From positions 10,801 to 57,452 of the forward strand of contig NZ_MWLN01000175.1 in assembly GCF_002198655.1 (NCBI RefSeq): a stretch of DNA of 46,652 nt, read 5' to 3'. Each line of letters begins with the position of its first letter. Position 1 is the stretch's first letter. The notes under the pieces were generated by a model. The model was not told the origin of the DNA, did no database searches, and was given only the letters and a program-made list of their open reading frames with translations. Both the position numbers and the translations under genes were made by a program. The DNA comes from Kineosporia sp. A_224 (GTDB taxonomy: Bacteria > Actinomycetota > Actinomycetes > Actinomycetales > Kineosporiaceae). Of the stretch, positions 16,642 through 24,968 are shown one piece after another.

Positions 16642-17637
16642 TCAGACCCCCGAGGGGGCCGCCGGCTCCGTCGGGGCCTGCTCGGCCCCGGACGCGCCTG
16701 TGGCGGCCTCCACGAGCCGCCGGTAGAGCGCACCGGCGTCCTCGCCGGCGGCCTCGACGGACTGCGGCAGCAGCGACGTCTCGGTCATCCCGGGGGCGAC
16801 GTTCACCTCGAGGAACCACGGGGTGCCGTCCCGGTCGACGATGAGGTCGGTGCGGGACAGGTGCCGCAGGCCGAACGCCTGGTGCGCCCGGACCGCGACG
16901 TCGGCGGCCGCCCGGGCCGACGCGTCGGTGAGGCGGGCGGGGCAGAAGAACTCGGTGGCGCCTGCGGTGTAGCGGGCGTCGTAGTCGTAGACCCCGCCGT
17001 CCGCGACGATCTCCACGGCCGGCAGGGCACGCAGCCCGTCACCCGCGTCGACGACGCTCACGGCGACCTCGACGCCCTCGACGAACCGCTCGACGAGCGC
17101 GACGTCGCCGTACGCGAAGCAGTCGACCATGGCGCGGGGGAGGGCACCCGCCTCCCGGACGACGCTCACCCCGAGGGCCGAGCCGCCCCGCGCCGGCTTG
17201 ACGACGAGCGGCAGCCCGAGCCGCTCGACGAGGGCCGCGAGCACCCCTTGCGCACCCAGCTCCCGGAAGGTGCCGTGCGGCAGGGCCACCGAGTCCGGCA
17301 CCCGGAGGCCGGCCGCTCGGGCGACCGACTTGGCGACCGGCTTGTCCCAGGCCATCCGGCAGGCGGCCGGTGTCGCACCGACGTACGGCAGCCCGAGCAG
17401 GTCGAGGACGTCGCGGACCGCGCCGTCCTCACCGGTCGCCCCGTGGAGCAGCGGCCAGACGACGTCCGGCTGCTCGGCCTGCAGCGCGGGCACGAGCTGG
17501 GCGTCGACGTCGCGGACCTCCACGAGGCAGCCGGCGTCCCGCAGCGCCTCGGCCACACGCCGTCCGGAGCGCAGCGAGACCTCGCGCTCGTGGGAGAGGC
17601 CGCCGGCGAGGACGACGACCCGGGGTGGGTGTTCCAC
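16642..17637 (-). CDS. ddl: D-alanine--D-alanine ligase family protein (ATP-grasp)
   Basis: Joins two D-alanines for peptidoglycan precursors, or a related dipeptide. The 331-residue protein has VLAGGLSHEREVSLRSGRRV at the N-terminus, the ATP-grasp segment PLVVKPARGGSALGVSVV, and the metal-binding C-terminal motif FLEVNVAPGMTETSLLPQS. The GTG at 17635-17637 is chosen because GGAGGA lies five bases upstream; the frame stays open upstream but there it is out of phase with the aminotransferase. The start codon lies within a parS-like sequence. It follows the aminotransferase gene on the same strand. Whether this is the main Ddl or a paralogue cannot be told from this window. Confidence 0.9.
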   Translation of the reverse strand: MEHPPRVVVLAGGLSHEREVSLRSGRRVAEALRDAGCLVEVRDVDAQLVPALQAEQPDVVWPLLHGATGEDGAVRDVLDLLGLPYVGATPAACRMAWDKPVAKSVARAAGLRVPDSVALPHGTFRELGAQGVLAALVERLGLPLVVKPARGGSALGVSVVREAGALPRAMVDCFAYGDVALVERFVEGVEVAVSVVDAGDGLRALPAVEIVADGGVYDYDARYTAGATEFFCPARLTDASARAAADVAVRAHQAFGLRHLSRTDLIVDRDGTPWFLEVNVAPGMTETSLLPQSVEAAGEDAGALYRRLVEAATGASGAEQAPTEPAAPSGV

Positions 17638-17645
17638 GTGAATCC
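17630..17645. promoter_or_regulatory. parS-like site I over the ddl start codon
   Basis: TGTTCCACGTGAATCC retains the CACGTG centre and matches the GTTTCACGTGAAAC core at 12 of 14 positions. It covers the ddl start codon and the spacer to its ribosome-binding site. Binding is uncertain. Confidence 0.4.
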
Positions 17646-17691
17646 TCCGTGCTGGCTGGGCGGGCTGATCGCCGGCTGGGCCGGCCGACCG

Positions 17692-17715
17692 GCCCGACCT
17701 CAGGTGAGGTCGGGC
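17692..17715 (-). terminator. Hairpin over the aminotransferase stop codon
   Basis: GCCCGACCTCA (17692-17702) and TGAGGTCGGGC (17705-17715) form a perfect 11-bp inverted repeat with a two-base spacer. The stop codon lies in one arm. It may partly separate this gene from ddl. Confidence 0.55.
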
Positions 17716-19034
17716 GAGGGGGACTGCACCTGCCGGCGGCCGGCCGCGCCGTGCGCGAGACCGGTCGGGGCGGTGGGACCGCCGAAGGTCTCGAGCAGCT
17801 CGAGCTCGGCCTCGACGACCCCGGCGAGCCGGCGCACCCCTTCGCGGATGCGCTCGGACGTCGGGTAGCAGTACGACAGGCGCAGGTTCTGCCGGCCCTG
17901 GCCGTCGGCGTAGAACGCGGTCCCGGGCACGTACGCGACGCGCTCGGTCACCGCGCGCGGCAGCATCGCCGTCGCGTCGAGACCGTCGGGCAGCGTGACC
18001 CAGACGTAGAAGCCGCCCTTGGGCGTCGTCCAGCGGGCGGCCGGGAGCATGTCCGCGAGGGCGTCGAGGGTGGCGACCGACCGCTCCCGGTACAGCTCGC
18101 GGAACACCCCGACCTGGTGCTTCCAGTCGTGGGTCTCCAGGTAGGTCGCGACGGCGAGCTGGCTGAACGAGCTCGGGCACAGGATCGCCGACTCGCTCGC
18201 GAGGACGAGCTTCTCCCGGACGGCGTGCGGCGCGACCGCCCAGCCGACCCGGAAGCCGGGGGCGAAGGTCTTCGAGAACGAGCCGAGGTAGATGACGCCC
18301 TCGGGGTTGAGCGAGTGCATCGAGGGGAGCGGGTCGCCCTCGAAGCCGAGCAGGCCGTACGGGTCGTCCTCGAGGACGAGCACGCCGTACCGCTTCGCGA
18401 TCTCGACGATCTGCGGACGGCGCTCGGCGGACAGCGTCACGCCGGCGGGGTTGTGGTGGTTGGGCACCGTGTAGAGCAGCTTGACCCGGCGGCCCTCGCG
18501 GGCGAGCCGGGCGAGCGTCTCCTCGAGCGCGGCGGGGATGAGCCCGTCGTCGTCGAGCGGCACGTGGACGACGTCCGCCTGGTACGAGCGGAAGACGCCG
18601 AGCGCCCCGACGTACGAGGGCGCCTCCGCGACGACGACGTCGCCCGGGTCGACGAAGATCCGGGTCACGAGGTCGAGCGCCTGCTGGGAGCCGGTGGTCA
18701 CGACGATGTCGTCGGGGTGGGCGTCGACCTGCTGCGGTGCCATGACGTCGAGGATCTTCTCGCGCAGGCCCGGGTCGCCCTGGCCGGAGCCGTACTGCAG
18801 GGCGACCGTGCCGCGCTCGGCGACGAGCTTGGCGAGGGCGTTGCCGACGACGTCGAGGGGGAGCGCGGAGAGGAACGGCATGCCCCCGGCCAGGGAGACG
18901 ACCTCCGGGCGGCTGGCGACGGCGAACAGGGCGCGGATCTCGGAGGCGGTCATGCCCCGGGTCCTGGCGGCGTACGTGTCGACCCAGCGGTCGAGCCTCG
19001 AGCCGGCGGCGGCCTGGTGTCCCTCCGGTGGCAT
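17700..19034 (-). CDS. PLP-dependent class I/II aminotransferase (Aro8/2-aminoadipate type)
   Basis: Transfers amino groups using pyridoxal phosphate; the exact substrate cannot be read from sequence. The 444-residue protein shows SLAGGMPFLSALPLD, the cofactor-site segments TTGSQQALDLVTRIF and YTVPNHHNPAGVTLS, LVLEDDPYGLLGFEG, and the PLP-lysine motif YLGSFSKTFAPGFRVGW. This set is typical of the Aro8/LysN branch. The ATG at 19032-19034 is preceded by TTGGAGG. An aminotransferase of this kind next to parB is a recurrent actinobacterial arrangement. It is divergent from the small membrane protein at 19269; the spacer shows no convincing operator. Confidence 0.92.
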   Translation of the reverse strand: MPPEGHQAAAGSRLDRWVDTYAARTRGMTASEIRALFAVASRPEVVSLAGGMPFLSALPLDVVGNALAKLVAERGTVALQYGSGQGDPGLREKILDVMAPQQVDAHPDDIVVTTGSQQALDLVTRIFVDPGDVVVAEAPSYVGALGVFRSYQADVVHVPLDDDGLIPAALEETLARLAREGRRVKLLYTVPNHHNPAGVTLSAERRPQIVEIAKRYGVLVLEDDPYGLLGFEGDPLPSMHSLNPEGVIYLGSFSKTFAPGFRVGWAVAPHAVREKLVLASESAILCPSSFSQLAVATYLETHDWKHQVGVFRELYRERSVATLDALADMLPAARWTTPKGGFYVWVTLPDGLDATAMLPRAVTERVAYVPGTAFYADGQGRQNLRLSYCYPTSERIREGVRRLAGVVEAELELLETFGGPTAPTGLAHGAAGRRQVQSPSPDLT

Positions 19035-19268
19035 GTGCGTGCGCCTCCAATCCCTGTGTTCATCGACGGGTCGCTGCTGAGGTCGCCCGGCAGGTGCCCG
19101 GGCGTCGTCCGATCCTTCCGGCTGCCGGCGCCCGCCGTCATCCGGAATACGCAGGGGAGTCAATCGATCACCCAGTGTGTCCTTCACTGGAACGAGACCC
19201 GCTGCGTACGATGTCCACAGGGTTCCCGGTGTGTCCGATGCCGGCCCCTCCACTGCAGGGAGTGTCGC

Positions 19269-19517
19269 ATGCGACTCGGACGGCTCGTCGCAGCGGGCCT
19301 CGTCGCCGGTGCCGTCGCCGGCTTCGTCGGAGCACTGCTCCGCCCGCGCACCGTCCCGGCCTACGGCTCCGGCCCCGGTCCCGGCGCCCCGGGCGTCGCG
19401 ACCGAGGTCGCGACGACCGCTGCCCCCCACCGCCGGCTCGACGTCGACGCCGCCCACGAGGGGCCGCCCGACCACGTCGTCGCCGCCGCCGCTCGCGCGC
19501 GCGGGGCGGCGGGCTGA
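19269..19517 (+). CDS. Small single-span membrane protein, unassigned
   Basis: An 82-residue product. After MRLGR a hydrophobic stretch LVAAGLVAGAVAGFVGALL forms one transmembrane helix or signal anchor; the remaining 60 residues are Pro/Gly/Ala-rich and hydrophilic. The ATG has GGGAG six bases upstream. The stop codon shares one base with the start of the next acetyltransferase gene (TGATG), which supports a real, coupled gene. I do not recognise the family. Confidence 0.7.
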   Translation: MRLGRLVAAGLVAGAVAGFVGALLRPRTVPAYGSGPGPGAPGVATEVATTAAPHRRLDVDAAHEGPPDHVVAAAARARGAAG

Positions 19518-20173
19518 TGGGGCGCCGGCTCTCGCCCCTCACCCTCGACACGCTGCAGGACATCCCGGACCCGTGCCGGTCCTGCGTCACGTGGGAGCTC
19601 GACCCGGTCGCCGCGCGCCGGGCCGGCGAGGCCGGGGACACCGCCTTCGAGAAGGAGGCCTGGGTCTCCGCGACGCTCCTCGAGTGGGGCTCGTGCGGCC
19701 GTATCGCGTACGTCGACGAGATGCCCGCCGGGTTCGTGCTCTACGCCCCGCCCGCGTTCGTGCCGCGCTCGATGGCGTTCCCGACGTCACCGGTGAGCGC
19801 CGACGCGGTGCTGCTCATGACCGCCCGCGTCCTGCCGCTGTGGTCCGGGGGCGGGCTGGCCCGGATGCTGATCCAGGCCGCGGCGAAGGACCTCACGCGC
19901 CGCGGCGTCCGGGCGGTCGAGGCGTTCGGCCTCGCCGTCGAGAGCGACGGCCCGGACGGCGACGGGCCGGGCTCGCAGTGCCTGGTCCCGGCCGACCTGC
20001 TGCTCGCCGTCGGCTTCAAGACCGTGCGCCAGCACCGCCGGTACCCGCGGTTGCGGCTCGAGCTCAAGACCGCGCTGTCGTGGCGGGAGGACGTCGAGCA
20101 GGCCCTCGAGCGGATCCTCGGCACCGTCCGGACGCCGGCGCTCACGAGCCAGAGCTCGCACCCCGGCGTCTGA
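19517..20173 (+). CDS. GNAT family N-acetyltransferase
   Basis: A 218-residue protein with an N-terminal Cys pair (CRSCVTWEL), a feature of a GNAT subfamily found near parB in actinobacteria. The acetyl-CoA-binding region is around LLMTARVLPLWSGGGLARMLIQAAAKDL. The sequence YVDEMPAGFVLYAPP matches the preceding strand of the fold. The substrate is unknown. Its start overlaps the preceding stop by one base. Confidence 0.88.
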   Translation: MGRRLSPLTLDTLQDIPDPCRSCVTWELDPVAARRAGEAGDTAFEKEAWVSATLLEWGSCGRIAYVDEMPAGFVLYAPPAFVPRSMAFPTSPVSADAVLLMTARVLPLWSGGGLARMLIQAAAKDLTRRGVRAVEAFGLAVESDGPDGDGPGSQCLVPADLLLAVGFKTVRQHRRYPRLRLELKTALSWREDVEQALERILGTVRTPALTSQSSHPGV

Positions 20174-20179
20174 CGACGC

Positions 20180-20620
20180 GTGGAGACCGGCCCGGCCTGG
20201 GGGACGCCCGACTCCGTCCCCGAGCGCGCGCCCGACCGGGTGGACGTCGCGACCCGGGTCGCCGGTGTCCTGCCGCTGGTCGGGCTCGTTCTCGCCCTGG
20301 TGCGTCGACCACTGCTGACGCCCGCGCCCGGGCGCTACACGTGGTCGTTCACCGCCCGGGGGATCATCATCTGGAGCGCGGGCGGTACCCCGGCGCCGTC
20401 GCGTGGTGACGGGTCCGCCGGCTCGTCGACGAGGATGCTGCGCCCGTGGAGCCATGTCGCCCGGCTCGAGGTCGACGACCTCCGGTTGCACGTGCTCACG
20501 AAAGACCGTCGGCGAGGAACGCTGCCGACGTCCGGCACGGACGTCGACGACCTGCGTCACGTCGTGCGCTGGGCCCGTGCGGCCGGCGTCGAGGTCAGCG
20601 GCGAGCCGACCCGCGTCTGA
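20180..20620 (+). CDS. Hypothetical protein with one membrane segment and a PH-like C-terminal half
   Basis: A 146-residue frame opening at a GTG seven bases after the GNAT stop. A hydrophobic stretch VAGVLPLVGLVLALVRRPLL may span the membrane. The later segment TWSFTARGIIIW, WSHVARLEVDDLRLHVLTK and DDLRHVVRWARAAGVEV has the strand-then-helix rhythm of bacterial PH-like domains. No clear Shine-Dalgarno sequence is seen, and a GTG at 20240 is an alternative. It is convergent with the pseudo-amidase gene. Confidence 0.6.
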   Translation: METGPAWGTPDSVPERAPDRVDVATRVAGVLPLVGLVLALVRRPLLTPAPGRYTWSFTARGIIIWSAGGTPAPSRGDGSAGSSTRMLRPWSHVARLEVDDLRLHVLTKDRRRGTLPTSGTDVDDLRHVVRWARAAGVEVSGEPTRV

Positions 20621-20653
20621 GGTGACCACGCCGGCGCACGGACGGCGAGCGGG

Positions 20654-21853
20654 TCAGGTCAGGCCGGCGTGCGCGAGGACGTCGGCGAGGCGGAGCGAGC
20701 CGGTCACGGCGTCGTCCTCGGCGAGGTAGAGCCGCTGGACGGCGACGACGATCGCCTCGGCGACGGTGTCGCGGAACCCTGGGTCGGCCAGGCGTGCGGC
20801 GTCACCGGGGTTCGACAGGTACCCGAGCTCGACGAGGACGGCGGGCATCCGGGTCACGCGGACGATCTCGATCGCGCAGGCGTGGGTCCGCAGGTCGGTC
20901 ATGCCGGTGCGGGCGACGACCTCGCGCTGGATCCGGTTCGCGAGGGCCTCGCCGGTCGCCGAGCGGGCGCCGACCCGGACGTCGCCCCAGAAGAACGTCG
21001 CGACCCCGGACGCCTCCGGGTTCGGGTGCCAGTCGCACGCGAGCGAGACGAACAGGTCCGCGTGGACGCCCCGCGCGAGCGAGGCCCGCGCCTGGTCGTC
21101 GGGGCAGGTCGTCGCACCACGGGTGAGCACCGGGGTGGCGCCGGTCGCGGCGAGCCGGCCCTCGATGCGGTACGCGAGGTCGAGGGTGACGTCCGCCTCG
21201 GTGAGGTCGCCGGCGCGCGGCCCGGTGCGGCCGAGGCCGCCCGCGGCGTCGAGGACGACGACCTTGCCGGCGAGGCTCTTGCCCGCGACGGCGACGTTCG
21301 CCTGCTGCCGCAGCGCCCACGGGTCGCCGCCGCCGACGGCCCGGGAGAGCGAGCCGAGCGCGCGGAGGGTGCCGGGACCGCACAGGCCGTCCGGCTCGAG
21401 GCCGAGGCCGCGCTGCAGCTCGCGCAGCGCCTGCTCGGTCGCGACGCCGAAGACGCCGTCGACCGGGCCGCCGTGGAACCCGAGGGTGACGAGCCGCTCC
21501 TGGAGCGCGGACACGTCGTCCCCGCGCATGAGGTGCCCGGGGGTGAAGAGCAGGATCCGGTCGCCGAGACGCCAGCGCGCCCCGTCGAGGACCCGCGCCG
21601 TCTGGGCCCCGACGACGCCGTCCGAGACGAGGCCGCGGCGCTGCTGGAAGGCGCGGACGGCGTCCTCGAGGGTCGAGTCGAAGACGTCCTGGTCCGTGAC
21701 GGGCGCGGGCGTCGGGTCGGCCACGCCGCCGTCGGCCCCGCCCGCCCGGTCGAGCATCGAGCGCAGGGCGACGACGAGCGGGCCCCGGTCCCCACGGCGC
21801 AGAGGTGCGGCCGTGGCCGCCTCCGCCTGTCCGAGCGTGCGTCCGGAAGTCAC
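20654..21853 (-). CDS. cwlM: CwlM-like pseudo-amidase (two peptidoglycan-binding domains plus degenerate Amidase_3)
   Basis: The 399-residue protein has no signal peptide. Two PG_binding_1-like repeats lie at about 55-92 and 112-168. An Amidase_3 fold follows from about 195. The zinc site is degraded: the usual D-x-GHGG stretch is DAAGG at 202-206, and the expected Ser-Ile-His-Ala-Asn is replaced by SLACD at 270-274, so both ligand histidines are gone. The late VELGYLSNP motif keeps its Glu at 342. Mycobacterial CwlM, encoded at the same place, is a cytoplasmic regulator of MurA rather than an enzyme, and the same role is inferred here. The GTG start is eight bases after the trxA stop codon. 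Confidence 0.85.
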   Translation of the reverse strand: MTSGRTLGQAEAATAAPLRRGDRGPLVVALRSMLDRAGGADGGVADPTPAPVTDQDVFDSTLEDAVRAFQQRRGLVSDGVVGAQTARVLDGARWRLGDRILLFTPGHLMRGDDVSALQERLVTLGFHGGPVDGVFGVATEQALRELQRGLGLEPDGLCGPGTLRALGSLSRAVGGGDPWALRQQANVAVAGKSLAGKVVVLDAAGGLGRTGPRAGDLTEADVTLDLAYRIEGRLAATGATPVLTRGATTCPDDQARASLARGVHADLFVSLACDWHPNPEASGVATFFWGDVRVGARSATGEALANRIQREVVARTGMTDLRTHACAIEIVRVTRMPAVLVELGYLSNPGDAARLADPGFRDTVAEAIVVAVQRLYLAEDDAVTGSLRLADVLAHAGLT

Positions 21854-21861
21854 GCGGCCGC

Positions 21862-22185
21862 TCAGCCGATCCAGTCCGCGAGCTCGCGCAGCAGGATGAC
21901 CTTCGGCTTGGCGCCGATGATCGACTTCACCATCTCGCCGTTCTGGTAGACGGCGATCGTCGGCAGCGCGGTGACGCCGTACTGCGCGGCGACCTTCGGG
22001 TTCTCGTCCGTGTTGATCTTCACGATGTCGATCTTCTCGGCGTACTCGCCGGCGATCTCGTCGAGGATCGGGGAGACCTGGCGGCACGGGCCGCACCACG
22101 GAGCCCAGAAGTCGACCACGACCGGCTTGGACGACTGGAGGACGTCGTTCGCGAACGTGTCGTCGGTGACGGTCTTGCTGCTCAT
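21862..22185 (-). CDS. trxA: Thioredoxin
   Basis: Small dithiol reductant recycled by TrxB. The 107-residue product carries FWAPWCGPC with the redox Cys pair at residues 31 and 34, and the cis-proline loop VTALPTIAV. The ATG at 22183-22185 has GAGGGAG six bases upstream. It lies between trxB and the cwlM-like gene on one strand, with two small hairpins separating it from trxB. Confidence 0.97.
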   Translation of the reverse strand: MSSKTVTDDTFANDVLQSSKPVVVDFWAPWCGPCRQVSPILDEIAGEYAEKIDIVKINTDENPKVAAQYGVTALPTIAVYQNGEMVKSIIGAKPKVILLRELADWIG

Positions 22186-22265
22186 GGGTGCTCCCTCTCC
22201 TCGTGGCGGCCGGGGCGTCGTACCCCGGTGCCGGTGGTGCGCCGTGACTGTCGGTGGAGCCGTGC

Positions 22266-22311
22266 GACCTGGGGTCACCAGGTCTCGGCCGTCCGGGTGA
22301 GTGCCCGGACG
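22266..22311 (-). terminator. Two adjacent hairpins between trxB and trxA
   Basis: GACCTGG/CCAGGTC (22266-22284) and CGTCCGGG/CCCGGACG (22290-22311) are perfect short stems in the 203-base trxB-trxA spacer. They may attenuate transcription into trxA or mark RNA processing. No U-tract is present. Confidence 0.45.
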
Positions 22312-22388
22312 ATGCTGCCAGATCCCGGGCGCGCTGCGGCCCAGGCGGACCGGCCGGGTCGTGAACTCTCGGTGCGGATCAAGCCGTC

Positions 22389-23417
22389 TCAGGCGCTGAC
22401 GGCGGCCGCGGTGACGGCCGCGGAGTGCGCGGCGCCCTCACGGTCGGCGTCGCTCTCGTCGGCCAGCGCCGCGAGGTACCGCTCGGCGTCGAGTGCGGCC
22501 GCGCACCCCGAACCGGCCGCGGTGATGGCCTGCCGGTACTCGTGGTCGACGACGTCGCCGCAGGCGAAGACGCCGGGCACCGACGTCCGCGAGGTGCGGC
22601 CCTGGACGGCGACGTAGCCGGCCTCGTCGAGGGACACCTGGTCGGAGAACAGCTCGACCCGCGGGTCGTGGCCGATCGCGACGAACAGGCCCGTGACGTC
22701 GAGCGTCGAGACCTCGCCGGTCTTGAGGTTGCGCAGCGACAGGCCCGTGAGCTTCGCGTCGCCGAGGACGTCGACGACCTCGCTGTCCCACGAGAACTTC
22801 AGCTTGGGGTCGTTGAAGGCGCGCTCCTGCATGATCTTCGAGGCACGCAGGCTGTCGCGGCGGTGCACGAGCGTCACCGACCGGGCGAACCGGGTGAGGA
22901 ACGTCGCCTCCTCGATCGCGGAGTCGCCGCCGCCGACGACGGCGATGTCCTGGTCGCGGAAGAAGAAGCCGTCGCACGTCGCGCACCACGAGACGCCGTG
23001 CCCGGAGAGCCGCTTCTCGTTCTCGAGGCCGAGCTCGCGGTAGGCCGAGCCGGTCGCGAGGATCACGGCGCGGGCGCGGTGGGTGGTGATCCCGCCGTAC
23101 TGCTCGTCGCCGGTGTCGACCTCCTTGACCTCGCCGTCGAGCCGGACGGCCACGACGTCCTCGGGCCGCAGGTCGGCGCCGAAGCGCTCGGCCTGGCCGC
23201 GGAGGTTCTCCATGAGCTCCGGGCCCTGGATGCCGGCCGGGAAGCCGGGGAAGTTCTCGACCTCGGTCGTGTTCATGAGCGCGCCGCCGGCGGTGACCGA
23301 GCCCTCGAAGACGAGCGGCTTGAGGTCGGCCCGCGCGGCGTAGATCGCCGCGGTGTACCCGGCGGGGCCGGACCCGATGATGATGACGTCCCGGATCGTG
23401 CCGGCGTCGGTGCTCAC
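22389..23417 (-). CDS. trxB: Thioredoxin-disulfide reductase
   Basis: NADPH- and FAD-dependent reductase of thioredoxin. The 342-residue protein has the FAD motif [19 protein letters not shown] at about 12-30, the redox pair CATC at 145-148, the NADPH motif [12 protein letters not shown] at 160-171 and the C-terminal FACGDV segment. The GTG at 23415-23417 has GGGAG seven bases upstream. A SigR/SigH-like promoter lies about 80 bases ahead of it. Confidence 0.97.
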   Translation of the reverse strand: MSTDAGTIRDVIIIGSGPAGYTAAIYAARADLKPLVFEGSVTAGGALMNTTEVENFPGFPAGIQGPELMENLRGQAERFGADLRPEDVVAVRLDGEVKEVDTGDEQYGGITTHRARAVILATGSAYRELGLENEKRLSGHGVSWCATCDGFFFRDQDIAVVGGGDSAIEEATFLTRFARSVTLVHRRDSLRASKIMQERAFNDPKLKFSWDSEVVDVLGDAKLTGLSLRNLKTGEVSTLDVTGLFVAIGHDPRVELFSDQVSLDEAGYVAVQGRTSRTSVPGVFACGDVVDHEYRQAITAAGSGCAAALDAERYLAALADESDADREGAAHSAAVTAAAVSA

Positions 23418-23495
23418 GTCGTCTCCCTGCGGTGCTCGGCAGGCCCGGTCACCCGGGCGTACGGGCCGCCGCGTCCGCGGCACCCGGTCATCGTC

Positions 23496-23522
23496 AACCG
23501 ATCGTACGGGGCCGGTGTTCCC
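23496..23522 (-). promoter_or_regulatory. Putative SigR/SigH-type promoter for trxB-trxA
   Basis: On the minus strand GGGAAC (-35) is followed, after 18 bases counted from GGAAC, by GTT (-10). This matches the GGAAT-N18-GTT class used by thiol-stress ECF sigma factors of actinobacteria, whose classical target is trxBA. Confidence 0.55.
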
Positions 23523-23594
23523 CCGGGCGCCGTGATCCCGGAGTGCGACCGGACACCCTGCGGCATACCCCCGGTCGTACTCCCGGTCGTACCG

Positions 23595-24968
23595 TCATGC
23601 CTTCGGGACGACGACGAAGTGCAGCGGGGCCTCGTCGCCGGAGCCGCAGTCGCGGGAGACCGCCCACACCTCGTAGCCGCCGTCCTCGCCCCGCAGGACG
23701 ATGATCGCCGCCTCCCGGTTCTGGTACTGGGCGATGTCCACGGCGAGCGGGGTCTGGTCGCCCGCGTTGAGGGCGTCCAGGCAGCGGGCGAGCACGGCCG
23801 GCTGCGACAACTGGGTCCCGTTCGCCGCCATCGAGGCCCCGACGCTCGGCCTGCTGCTCGAGGCCTCCTTGGCGAGCTTGTCGGCGTCGCCTCCGAGGCT
23901 CTTCTCCGTGTAGTTGCGGCCGCTCGCGAGCACGGGTGCGGACACCGGGGGCAGGGTCGGGGGGGCGGCCTGGCCGCCGTCGCCCGCGTCCGAGCCGCCG
24001 CCGAGCGCCGTCCAGACGATGCCGCCGAGGCCGACCGCGACGACGACACCGGCCGCGGCCGCGAGCAGCGGGGCGCGCTTGCCGAGGTCGACCTTGCGCA
24101 GCCGGGTCACGACGCCGTTCTCGGCGCGGCTGCTGTCGCGGACGTCGCGCCGGCTCGGGCCGCCGGCCCGGCCGGGGCGCCGCAGGCCGGAGACCCGGCT
24201 GCTGCCGAGGGCCGGCAACGTGCTCGTCGTCTCCGCCGAGCGCTCGCCGCCGGGCGCCGACGGGTTGAGCCCGGACGGGTTGAGGTCGCCGACGGGGCGG
24301 ATGACGCGGGTGTACCCGGTGGTCTCGTCGCCGTCGGCGGCGCCACCGCCCGCGGGTGCGGCCGCCGGGGCCGCGACCGGGGCGTCGTCCGGCGCCGCCC
24401 GCCGGGCGGTGGAGCCGGCCCGCAGGTCGAAGCTGTCCCACATCTGCGTGGCGTCCCAGGTCGGGTCGTGCGCGGGGACCTGCGGCTGGACGGCGTGCTG
24501 GTCCCGGACCGTGCCGTCAGGGGCGGCCGCCGCGGCGGCGGCACCGCCCGGGTCGAGCGGGCTGCGGTCCCAGCCGTTCTCCTGGCCGGTCCACGGCGCG
24601 GCCGCCTCGCCCCACTCGGGGGCCTGCGTGACCTGCCAGTGCTGGTCCCACGGCGCGGCCTCGGGGGCGGGCACCGGGGACATCGGGACCGGGGGGCCGA
24701 CCAGCGCCGACCGGGCGGCGGCCTCCTCCGCGACGGCACCGGACAGTCGCGCCCAGACGTCGTCCGGCATGGGGCCGACGTCGTCGGAGAGGAGGAGGGG
24801 TCGCACGCGCTCCGCGTCGGCGAGGAGGTCGGCGCAGTCGGGGCACGCGATGACGTGCGCCTCGACCGCGCGGGCCTCCTCGACGGGGAGGACGTCGGCC
24901 GCGAGGTCCGCGAGCGCGTTGACGTCGGGGTGCATCGCACCCGATCCGTCGCTCGTCACGTGATTCAC
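23595..24968 (-). CDS. Anti-sigma factor with cytoplasmic zinc finger and one membrane span
   Basis: Probably holds the ECF sigma factor encoded just upstream. The 457-residue protein has a ZAS-type zinc-finger motif His38-x3-Cys42-x2-Cys45 (AHVIACPDC), then about 240 residues of Ala/Pro/Gly-rich linker. A single transmembrane helix lies at about 298-318 (LLAAAAGVVVAVGLGGIVW), and an extracytoplasmic domain ends FVVVPKA. The GTG start overlaps the sigma stop by four bases, the usual coupling of a sigma/anti-sigma pair. It corresponds in position to the SigM anti-sigma of mycobacteria. Confidence 0.88.
   Translation of the reverse strand: MNHVTSDGSGAMHPDVNALADLAADVLPVEEARAVEAHVIACPDCADLLADAERVRPLLLSDDVGPMPDDVWARLSGAVAEEAAARSALVGPPVPMSPVPAPEAAPWDQHWQVTQAPEWGEAAAPWTGQENGWDRSPLDPGGAAAAAAAPDGTVRDQHAVQPQVPAHDPTWDATQMWDSFDLRAGSTARRAAPDDAPVAAPAAAPAGGGAADGDETTGYTRVIRPVGDLNPSGLNPSAPGGERSAETTSTLPALGSSRVSGLRRPGRAGGPSRRDVRDSSRAENGVVTRLRKVDLGKRAPLLAAAAGVVVAVGLGGIVWTALGGGSDAGDGGQAAPPTLPPVSAPVLASGRNYTEKSLGGDADKLAKEASSSRPSVGASMAANGTQLSQPAVLARCLDALNAGDQTPLAVDIAQYQNREAAIIVLRGEDGGYEVWAVSRDCGSGDEAPLHFVVVPKA

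Noticed and set aside
17370-19517. A 715-codon plus-strand frame antisense to ddl and the aminotransferase
   Set aside because: Only its last 82 codons (from 19269) look like a gene, with their own ribosome-binding site; the rest is the complement of recognisable enzymes.
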